A stretch of 64,000 nt of DNA. Origin: Tetradesmus obliquus (taxonomy: Eukaryota; Chlorophyta; Chlorophyceae; Sphaeropleales; Scenedesmaceae). Positions 55,891 through 64,000 of this stretch are shown piece by piece. The notes under the pieces were generated by a model. That model saw nothing but the letters and a program-made list of their open reading frames with translations. It had not been told where the DNA came from and did not search any database. Positions within the stretch are counted from its first letter, which is position 1. Every line of letters starts with the position of its first letter. The stretch spans positions 2,530,501 through 2,594,500 of the forward strand of contig CP126205.1 of assembly GCA_030272155.1 (NCBI GenBank), in the 5' to 3' direction. The position numbers and the translations under genes were made by a program.

Positions 55891-56280
55891 GCTGCAGCTT
55901 GTAGTTTGTATGCGGCGCCTGTGCTGCAGGTGCTACAGATGTCACACAGATGCCGCGGCTGATGGGTCGGCAGCAAGAGTTTATGCTGCAGCATGCGTCG
56001 GTCATAGGCTGATTCGATGGCGTCAGAGAGCAGCAGCACGGCATAGTACCGGCAGTGTTGTTGCTCAGTTCTTATTGGCAGCTGCAGTACGTTGGCATTT
56101 GTACATACTGGTCTGCACTGCGCTGTGCTCTGCACTGCGCTGTGCTCCTTATGCCTCATGTCCTCAATTTAGGTGGTTCTCTTTGCGGTCTGCGCTACAC
56201 ATGCACCTGGCATGCATGTGTGCGCGCACTCATCTGCTTGATGCTGTGATAAAGCACCTTGCATTGGTTTTGCTTTCGCC

Positions 56281-56337
56281 TTGCCCAAGGAGCCTGTCGT
56301 TGGCTCCCCAAACGGGCGAGGTTGTTATTGTGTAATC
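56281..56337 (+). repeat. Second copy of the 3'-terminal motif, ending at TGTAA
   Basis: The text ttgcccaaggagcctgtcgt continues through tggctccccaaac and gggcgaggtt, with TGTAA at about 56331. It matches 11051-11120. Here it probably marks the eIF3d mRNA end, about 720 bp after its stop. Confidence 0.6.
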
Positions 56338-56699
56338 AGGCTAGTACCGCATTGACCGGCGCCACTCGGCAGGTCCTGGTAAAGAATGTTGGTGAAGCAG
56401 ATACTATCTGATCAGATTGGATCATCTGTATGAGTATGGGCGGTGGAACGGGTGAGACTTGTTAGGCTTACAAGAATTGCTGCATCACACGCCCGCAAGC
56501 TCAATTAATCGCGTGTCGCGGTCCCAGGTATAAAATTGGTACAACGTGCAAGCAGGTCAATCATTTCAAGTATAATGCAGCATAATGAGTACTCACATGG
56601 GTAGAACAGGCTGCAACTTGACTACATATGCATGCCGCCGCCTTCAGATCTGCACAAGCAGCTTCCATGTGCACTTCCCAGCATGTGGCACAATGCATA

Positions 56700-56880
56700 T
56701 TCCGAACACGTGGCTGATGAATGCCGAACACGTGGCTGATGTAATGCCGAACACGTGGCTGATGTAGTGCCAAACACGTGGCTGATGCAGTGCCAAACAC
56801 GTGGCTGATGTAGTGCCAAACACGTGGCTGATGTAGTGCCAAACACGTGGCTGTGACAGCTGATGTGGTGCCAAACACGC
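56700..56880 (+). repeat. Minisatellite with seven CACGTG boxes at 22-23 bp spacing
   Basis: CACGTG occurs at 56707, 56729, 56752, 56775, 56798, 56821 and 56844 in a unit reading gatgtagtgccaaacacgtg. CACGTG is the G-box/E-box core bound by bZIP and bHLH factors. Confidence 0.95.
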
Positions 56881-58146
56881 AAAGGACACCGTGCGATTGG
56901 CATTGTCAGGACGCCATACAATGCTCCCAACTTGACACGGCCGTCAAGAAACCATGCACAATCGATCTGTTGACAAGTGCACGAGGTGCTGACGGCTCCT
57001 TTTGAACAAACGCCGTGGCCCCGTGAAATAAAGTGCAGGCTGCTAAAGCACGTCACCTGCACTTGAAGTGCTTCATGTACTTGAGATGATTTTGAACCAC
57101 TGCTAGCTGGCAGTCAGCACAGCAGCATGTAAAGGACGTGGCAACATGATGTGGGAAGATGAAACTGCCAGTCTGTGTAAAGGTGAGTGACGCTGCAGGG
57201 CATGCGATGCGCACACCATGCCAGGGGGAACTACAGACTGCTGTGCAATACGGCGCTGCACTGTGCACAAGATGGCATGCCGAGCAGAACAGAATGCCAC
57301 GGACAGTGCAATATTGGTGATGTATGCTGTAACATGTAAGCAGTGTAGAGCACGGCATACCGCGCAGCTGCACAAAGACGAAAAGCAGCGCCCAAGCGCG
57401 CGAAAGCGTCAACCTCAGGCTGCCTGAAATTGGCCAGTCAACCTGCCTGAAGCCTGCCTGAAACTGCCTGCAACTGGCCATGGATGCGACTTTTCAACCA
57501 CATCATCTGGAAACAAAATGAAATCTGTTGTTTGTGATCAGCAAATAACGTGCAGCAAGCAACCCTACGCCATACATATCAAGCAGACGCCTTCCCCTAT
57601 CAGCATCATGCATGTTTTGCACCCCAGGCCCGGGCATGCAGTCATCACAAAGGTCGCCACATGCAACACGACAAGTACACCGTTGCATTCAACTCAGCAC
57701 GACAGACCAGAAAACTGCGCAGCCGTGCACTTGCTGCCAGCTGGCCTGGACACAACAAGCATTGCCGTCACCACCGCCGTGCAAATAGTACAATCGGACT
57801 GCCTTTATCTTGCTCTGTAATGATAGCAGCAGCACAATATACTCTGGCAGAGTATTGATAATCAGCCACTATCCCCTCCCGTGAGAGCCCAGTCTTGGCT
57901 CTTGACAGAGTTATCTGCCGCGTGGTGTGTGTGAGTGGGCAGAAAGTCAAAGAGAAACCGAAGCAACACGTGGATAACGCCAGCAGCAGTATGGATACAA
58001 GCCACATATCTGAATGTAACATGGTAATTTGCAACACCAAGCCATCAATCCCACCACAGCTGCCACTGCTGCATGCGCACACACACCACCACCATCAGCA
58101 ACATGCAACATGCCGCCCATCCTAACATAGCCTCTGCTGCTGGGCC
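56881..58146. other. Intergenic, no gene recognised
   Basis: Short ORFs only. The 3' flank of the cysteine-rich gene probably ends here on the minus strand. Confidence 0.5.
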
Positions 58147-61100
58147 TCACACAGGCACGCACTTGTTGTACCCATGGTTCGCCGGCTTATCAGGCGTCAT
58201 GCTCCCCGCCGCGCGCTGCTTGCACACCGCCAGGCCCTGCACGTCCGCAAACTTCCCGCCATTGCATGGCGCCGGCGGCACCGTCACTGTCGTGTTGCTC
58301 CCACCAGCACACGCAAACCCTAGGGGACAATCCCTGCATGCCACAAGCTCCGGATTCACATACTGCCCTGGCTTACAGGGGCCCACGCCTACTGCTGCGC
58401 AGTCATTGCATTGGTCAGGGACACAAAGCCTGCCCCAGCCGAATTTGGCAAGGATGCAGCGGCTTGCCGTGCCCATGCAGGGGCGGCGCTGCTGCTGCTG
58501 CTGCATGTGCATATGCATTACCACCACCAGCAACATGCAACATGCCGTACATGAAACCTCACACAGGGATGCACTTGCTGTACCCCTGGTTCGGCGGTTT
58601 ACCAGGCGTGGTGGTCCCCGCCGCGCACTGCTTGCACGCCGCCAAGCCCCGCACGTCTGCAAACTTCCCGCCATTGCACGGCGCCGGCGGCACCGTCACT
58701 GTTGTATTACTCCCGCCAGCACACGCAAACCCTAGGGGACAGTCCCGGCATGCCACAAGCTCCGGATTCACAAACTGGCCTGGCTTGCAGGGCCCCACCT
58801 TTACTGCTGCGCAGTCATTGCATTGGTCGGGGACACACAGCCTGCCCCAAGCGAACTTGGCAAGGATGCAGCGGCTTGCGGTGCCCATGCAGGGGCGGCG
58901 CTGCTGCTGCTGCTGCTGCTGCTGCATGTGCATATGCGTCACCACCACCAGCAACATGCAACGTGCCGTAAATGACACCTCACACAGGAGTGCACTTGCT
59001 GTAACCCTGGTTTGCCGGCTTATCAGGCGTCGTGGTCCCCGCCGCACACTGCTTGCACTGTGCCAAGCCGCGCACGTCCGCAAACTTCCCGCCATTGCAC
59101 GGCGCCGGCGGCGCCGTTACCGTTGTAGTACTTCTATCAGCACACGCAAACCCTACGGGGCAGTCCCGGCATGCCACAAGCTCCGGATTCACAAACCGGG
59201 CTGGCTTGCAAGGTCCCATGCCTACTGCTGCGCAGTCATTGCATTGGTCGGGGACACACAGCCTGCCCCAACCAAACTTGGCGAGGATGCAGCGGCTTGC
59301 TGTGCCCTTGCAGGGGCGGCGCTGCTGCTGCTGCTGCTGCTGCTGCTGCATGTGCATATGCGCTACCACCACCAGCAACATGCAACATGCCGTACATGAA
59401 ACCTCACACAGGGATGCACTTGCTGTACCCCTGGTTCGGCGGTTTACCAGGCGTGGTGGTCCCCGCCGCGCACTGCTTGCACACCGCCAAGCCCCGCACG
59501 TCCGCAAACTTCCCGCCATTGCACGGCGCCGGCGGCACCGTCACTGTCGTGTTGCTCCCACCAGCACACGCAAACCCTAGGGGACAATCCCTGCATGCCA
59601 CGAGCTCCGGATTCACAAACTGGCCTGGCTTGCACGGGCCCACTCCTACTGCTGCGCAGCCATTGCATTGGTCAGGGACACACAGCCTGCTCCAACCGAA
59701 GTTGGCCAGAATGCAGCGGCTTGCGGTGCCCATGCAGGGGCGGCGCTGCTGCTGCTGCTGCTGCTTGTGCATATGCGTTACCACCATCAGCAACATGCAA
59801 CATGCCGTAAATGAAACCTCACACAGGGATGCACTTGCTGTACCCCTGGTTCGCAGGCTTAGCAGGCGTCGTGGTCCCCGCCGCACACTGCTTGCACTGT
59901 GCCAAGCCGCGCACGTCCGCAAACTTCCCGCCATTGCATGGCGCCGGCGGTGCCGTCACTGTGGTGTTGCTCCCGCCAGCACACGCAAAACCTAGGGGAC
60001 AATCCCTGCATGCCACAAGCTCCGGATTCACAAACTGGCCTGGCTTGCAGGGACCCACTCCTACTGCTGCGCAGTCGTTGCATTGGTCGGGGACACACAG
60101 CCTGCCCCAGCCGAATTTGGCGAGGATGCAGCGGCTTGCGGTGCCCATGCACGGGCGGCGCTGCTTGCCGTTGCGGCAGCGGGGTTTGCGCGGAAGGCAG
60201 GCGGCGTTGCAGCCGCCGCAATACCTGCACATGCAGAGAGGCAAGCATACAGGCAATGCGTCACTCGATAAAAAAAGGCATGCAGGCGAGTCAGGTGGGC
60301 AGGCAGGGAGGCAGGCCGTGTTGCAGCCGCCGCAAAACCTGCACAGTCAGGCCGGCAGGCGATTGCTGAGTCAGGCAGGCAGGCAGGGAGGCAGGCGTGG
60401 AGGCAGGCAGCACTGCTTGTGGGGCAGGCAGGCCGCGTTGCAGCCGCCGCAGTACCTGCACATGCAGACAGGCAAGCAGGCAGGCGATGCGTCACTCAAT
60501 AAAGAAGGCACGCAGTCGAGTCACGTGGGCAGGCAGAGAGGCAGGCCGTGTTGCAGCCACCGCAGTACCTGCACAGTCAGGCAGGCAGTGAGTCAGTCAT
60601 GCAGTTGGTGAGTCAGTCAGTCAGTCAGTCAGTCAGTCAGTCAGTCAGTCAGTCAGTCAGTCAGTCAAGGCAGGCAGACAGGCAGGCAGCGCTGCTTGCC
60701 GTTGCGGCAGCGGGGCTTGCGGGGCAGGCAGGCGGCGTTGCAGCCGCCGCAGTACCTGCACATGCAGACAGGCAAGCAGACAGGCAATGCGTCACACAAT
60801 AAAAAAAGGCATGCAGGCGAGTCAGGTGGGCAGGCAGGGAGGCAGGCCGTGTTGCAGCCGCCGCAAAACCTGCACAGTCAGGCCGGCAGGCGATTGCTGA
60901 GTCAGGCAGGCAGGCAGGGAGGCAGGCGTGGAGGCAGGCAGCACTGCTTGTGGGGCAGGCAGGCCGCGTTGCAGCCGCCGCAGTACCTGCACATGCAGAC
61001 AGGCAAGCAGGCAGGCAATGCGTCACTCAATAAAGAACGCACGCAGTTGAGTCAGGTGGGCAGGCAGAGAGGCAGGCCGTGTTGCAGCTGCCGCAGTACC

Positions 61101-62278
61101 TGCACAGTCAGGCAGGCAGGCAGTTGGTGAGTCAGTCAGTCAGTTAGGAACAGGCAGGCAGGCAGGCGGCGCTGCTTGCCGTTGCGGCAGCGGGGCTTGC
61201 GGGGCAGGCAGGCCGCGTTGCAGCCGCCGCAGTACCTGCACAGGAAGATAGCAGCAGCAGCAGCGTTGCGCGAGTGAGTGAGTGAGTGAGTGAGTGAGTG
61301 AGTGAGTGAGTGCGGGTTTGAAGCCACATCACAGCAAAGATGTTGTCACCAGCAGCCTTGCCTGCTTGCTGCCATGCAGCAGCACGTACTCTGACCGCCC
61401 TTCAACTGCCTGCCGTCATATCACCAGTGCTGCTCACTGCCGAGTGTACCTCCTAGCACTCACATGTTCAAAACGGCCCACTCAATGACTGCCAAATGCA
61501 TCCAAGTCAGCAGCCGACCAACTCACTCTGAGGCGCAGTAGCGGTTGCCGGTGCAATCCTTGGTGCTGCATGGATCCACCAGGCAGTCGACAAATCTACA
61601 CAAAAAATTTCAAACTGCACACAACCAGCTGCGCGTCACTCACTCTGAGGCGCAGTAGCGGTTGCCGGTGCAGTTCTTGGTGCTGCATGGATCCACCAGG
61701 CAATTGACCAGCGAATCGCCGATGCAGAATTTCGCAGGATCCTCAGGCTCAGGGCTGGGGCTGGGCTTTGCAGGATTGTCAATCTCCCTGCACTCTGCAG
61801 TGCACTTGCCACACCTCCGGGGGACGCAGACAGTGCCGGTTTTGCACGTTGTTGCAATACACGGGTTGTAGGGGCATGGGACGGTTGCCACTCCTGGGGG
61901 GCAGCTTTCTGCCGTGTCTGGGGTGACACAGAGAGGCACACACTTGCCGCCACAAGTGTACATCGCACAGACCTTATCTGGCATGCAGTCAACCAGCTCG
62001 CAGGTGAATTGCGGGGGTGGGGTGCCTGCACATCCGGGGATAGCTTTTGCGCCAGTAACGGGGCACACTGCAGCGGCACTGCTGCTGCTGGAAGTGCTGC
62101 TGTCATCCTGTTGCAGGCGCCTGCTGCTGCTGGCATGCTGCTGCAGAGGCTTAGCGGGAGTTGCGTCGCTCATCTGCTGCTCGGTGCTGAGCAGGGCCTT
62201 GCCGGAGCTGGCATCAGCGGCGCTGCTGCAGAGGGCGTGTGCAGCGACCAACAGGGCCAGGAGCAGTGCTCGAGACAT
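58147..62278 (-). CDS. Secreted cysteine-rich protein with five tandem exon-encoded repeats
   Basis: Exon 1 is 61644-62278 (ATG at 62278). It encodes a signal peptide (MSRALLLALLVAAHALCSS), a Ser-rich stretch, a Cys-rich region (CELVDCMPDKVCAMYTCGG, CVPRRCGKCTAEC) and a Pro/Glu linker. Exon 2, 59825-60224, adds YCGGCNAACLPRKPRCRNGK and the first repeat. Exons 59410-59745, 58986-59321 and 58565-58900, each exactly 336 bp, add three more, and 58147-58488 ends the protein. The total is 794 residues. Each 112-residue repeat runs RRPCMGTASRCILAKFGWG, LCVPDQCNDCAAV, PELVACRDCPLGFACAGG and CKQCAAGTTTP, resembling the GCC2/GCC3 or EGF/TNFR-like cysteine modules of extracellular proteins. A cell-wall or surface role is inferred. 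The last bases of every repeat exon, CCTGTGTGAG, contain both a donor (GTGTGAG) and an in-frame stop if unspliced. Confidence 0.75.
58153..60160 (-). repeat. Five tandem exon-intron units, 336-bp exons with 76-88 bp introns
   Basis: Exon parts are 58153-58488, 58565-58900, 58986-59321, 59410-59745 and 59825-60160, each 336 bp, separated by introns of 76, 85, 88 and 79 bp that end (minus sense) in (CAG)4-9. The exon copies are highly similar. Since 336 is divisible by three, any number can be spliced in or out without a frame change. Confidence 0.95.
60225..61250 (-). repeat. Array of copies of the YCGGCNAAC exon start with caggcagg filler
   Basis: The minus-strand gtacctgcag-like edge (plus: cagccgccgcagtacctgca) recurs near 60438, 60560, 60740, 60976, 61087 and 61220, with weaker copies (cgccgcaaaacctgcac) near 60330 and 60870. 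The two blocks 60258-60545 and 60788-61075 are near-identical duplicates of each other. The copies near 60740 and 61220 keep the full CLPRKPRCRNGKQR coding text. Confidence 0.85.
60606..60667. repeat. (AGTC)n microsatellite, about 15 units
   Basis: Pure tetranucleotide run within the cysteine-rich gene's large intron. Confidence 0.95.
61272..61312. repeat. (GAGT)n microsatellite, about 10 units
   Basis: Pure tetranucleotide run in the same intron, close to the exon copy at 61220. Confidence 0.95.
61525..61597 (-). repeat. Copy of the exon-1 3' edge of the cysteine-rich gene
   Basis: The bases for VDPCS, TKDCTGNRYCASE and the gtgagt donor recur about 115 bp after the parent edge (61644). Confidence 0.95.
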
Positions 62279-62683
62279 GACGGCCTTGCAGGACGGTTGA
62301 TTGGCTTGAACAATTAAGATTGCGCTTAGAGTCTTGTGGGCCGATCCGGGATTGGAATGAAGCTGCTTGCCGGTAAGTTTTACAGAGCTGCTCACGGTGC
62401 TTCTTCCGGCCTTCCAACACGAGTTCGATCAGTACTGCACGGTTGCTTTTGGTCTGAACAGGATGATAAGGCATCAGATAACTCGGATAAGCCAAGTCGC
62501 TGCTGGTAGCCAGGTGTCACTGCACCTGTCAGTAACACCTCGGGGGCCTGACGCATCAGCAACTGGTGACAACAAATTTGGATAATGGCACAGGGCCCAG
62601 TAAGGCAGCATTCCTCTGTACAGTTGCAAGACTATGCATTTGGACCCACGACGGCAGGTCCACAACCGCCAGGTCAAAGCCAG
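62279..62683. other. Intergenic between the carrier-like gene and the cysteine-rich gene
   Basis: About 400 bp that must hold the 3' end of one minus-strand gene and the promoter of the next. No clear motif is seen. Confidence 0.4.
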
Positions 62684-62841
62684 TCAAAGCGTCATCTTCT
62701 CCCGCACTGCCGCATCCGCCTTTGCCAGCTGCTTATGGTGCTGGCCCAGCTTGTGTGCCGTGGCAAGCCACACAAAGCACATCGCAACACCTGCTGCTCC
62801 TACGCCAGCTTGGCCCAAGCTCCACTGGACATCTGCAGCAC

Positions 62842-62877
<36 letters not shown>

Positions 62878-63311
62878 GCAGCTTGGCAACTTGCTTTGAA
62901 AGCGCCATGCAACTTTCAGCAACACCAACCCCAACAAACGGCAACAACACGGGCTTGCTCAGCTGGTAAGGGAATTGCGTGTTTATCTGATAGCAGCGCG
63001 TTGTTTGGAAGATGCAGAAGCCACGCGCATTGCATTGCTGGCTAGGTTGACTCACCCAGCACTTGGAAGGCAGCAGCAGCCAGCGCATCCCCCAGCTGCT
63101 GCACCACCGTGGCAATGCGCATTGTGACAATGATCAGAACCAATGGTGCATGCAAGCACTAGAAACACTGCGCTGTCACCAGCAGTCCACCCACCCAGTA
63201 CTTGGAAGGCAGCAGCAGCCAGTGCATCCCCCAGGCGTTGCACCACCGTGTCGATGACAAGCTTGGCCGAGTACTTCTCGTCACGTGACACTACAGTGAA
63301 CAGCACCTGGA

Positions 63312-63343
<32 letters not shown>

Positions 63344-64000
63344 TTGATTAGTGCTGAAAGCTTGGCGAGTACTTCTCACTGCGTAACACAACGGTGAACA
63401 GCACCTGCCAGCAGCAGCAGAGCAGCAGCAGCAGCAGCAGCAACAATGAGCATGAGCAGCAGGTGTGCGCCAGCTGCTACGAACTGCCCAAACTGCGCCA
63501 GCGCACAGCATGCATCACTACAAAACCCAACCCCATTGCACGCAACCTGCTAGAAAGTTTCCGCAGTCCAGTCCCTGATTGGGTGATGGAGAAGAGTAGG
63601 CAACACTCAACTACATATCTGCACGCACCTCCCGTGACGGCCTGTACATGGCACACGCAAAGACCTTGCGCACCACCTCAGACACAGCATCCCCATCAGG
63701 GCACTAACACAACAGCAACATACCAATAAACGTCCATGCACCTCCCGTGACGGTCTTACACAGCATACGCAATAAGACCTTGCCTACCACCCGAGGCATA
63801 GCCACACTGGTATAACCACAACAAAACCAACTGCAAACACCTACCACTCCCGTGATGGCTGATGCACTGCGTAGGCAAAGACCTTGCGCACCACTTCAAA
63901 CAGCAATACTGGCAGAACTAACAACATAACCAACTTCAAACGCCCACCCACCTCCCTTGAAGGCCTGCAGACGGCGTATGCAAAGACCTTGCGCACCACC
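62684..64000 (-). CDS. TLC/ATP-ADP-carrier-like (NTT-like) membrane protein, 3' end only
   Basis: Visible exons are 63952-64000 (open at the right edge), 63195-63306 and 62684-62832. Phases agree through the stop. The text VVRKVFAYAVCRPSRE, then VLFTVVSRDEKYSAKLVID, then TVVQRLGDALAAAAFQV fits the conserved loop of the nucleotide-transporter-like (AAA, TC 2.A.12) or related MFS family, which has R.VL.TVVSR.EKYKAK..ID...QR.GDA. The final exon holds one hydrophobic segment (GVGAAGVAMCFVWLATA) and a short charged tail. Most of the protein lies outside the window, so substrate and location cannot be judged. Copies of each exon edge lie in the introns. Confidence 0.55.
63052..63125 (-). repeat. 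Copy of the carrier-like exon 63195-63306 end
   Basis: The bases for TVVQQLGDALAAAAFQVLG and a gtgagt donor recur about 139 bp after the parent edge. Confidence 0.9.
63360..63410 (-). repeat. Copy of the carrier-like exon 63195-63306 start
   Basis: The minus-strand bases for VLFTVV.R.EKYS recur after a gcag acceptor with a CAG-rich surround. Confidence 0.85.
63600..63905 (-). repeat. Three copies of the VVRKVFAYA exon edge
   Basis: Copies end near 63631, 63735 and 63844 before the parent edge at 63952. Each encodes VVRKVFA.A or a decayed version, then PSRE and a gtgcatg or gtgggt donor. Spacing is 104-109 bp. Confidence 0.9.

Noticed and set aside
56700-56880. CRISPR-like array
   Set aside because: The spacing is constant and the whole unit repeats, so there are no distinct spacers, and the context is eukaryotic.
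58147-60256. Minus-strand frames beginning MAGSLRTCGAWR
   Set aside because: These starts lie in another frame of the module exon; the cysteine-rich frame is the one conserved across all five copies.

Overview
This window looks like nuclear DNA of a green alga, probably of the Chlorophyceae (Sphaeropleales or Volvocales type). The reasons are intron-dense conserved eukaryotic genes, GC-rich coding sequence, very many CTG/CAG triplet runs that often run straight into a 3' splice site, TGTAA motifs at gene ends, and proteins whose nearest known relatives are plant or algal. The assignment is an inference. All exon models were built by hand from reading frame, splice signals, intron phase and family knowledge.

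Layout, left to right: (1) the helicase core of a PRP28/DDX23-type DEAD-box splicing ATPase on +, its 5' part lying off the left edge. (2) A cluster of three paralogous leucine-rich-repeat genes with an F-box-like N-terminus. Copies A (+) and B (-) each carry a frameshift and copy C (+) is open. Intron 2 of B holds a 5.0 kb, apparently intact DNA transposon: near-identical 723/724 bp direct repeats with inverted ends flank a spliced DDE transposase of Tc1/mariner-IS630 type, and the transposase intron carries an antisense ORF resembling Vsr/DUF559 nucleases. (3) A PPR-like gene on -. (4) A uridine-kinase/CYTH (TTM1/2-like) protein on + with a C-terminal membrane anchor. (5) A satellite of about 185 bp period and a gene-poor stretch. 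(6) An EndoG-type mitochondrial nuclease on -. (7) A Maf-like nucleotide pyrophosphatase on -, divergent from (8) eIF3 subunit d on +. (9) A secreted cysteine-rich protein on - built from five tandem, frame-neutral exons. (10) The 3' end of a TLC/ATP-ADP-carrier-like membrane protein on -, running off the right edge.

The most striking feature of the window is shared by nearly all of these unrelated genes. Their introns are filled with tandem, partly decayed copies of the neighbouring exon's edge, usually with the splice site attached, spaced about 100-130 bp apart in several arrays. One uridine-kinase exon edge occurs nine times and one helicase exon edge seven times. In the secreted protein the same process seems to have given complete, usable exons. 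The genes do not form a pathway; they are ordinary housekeeping genes next to a fast-evolving LRR cluster.
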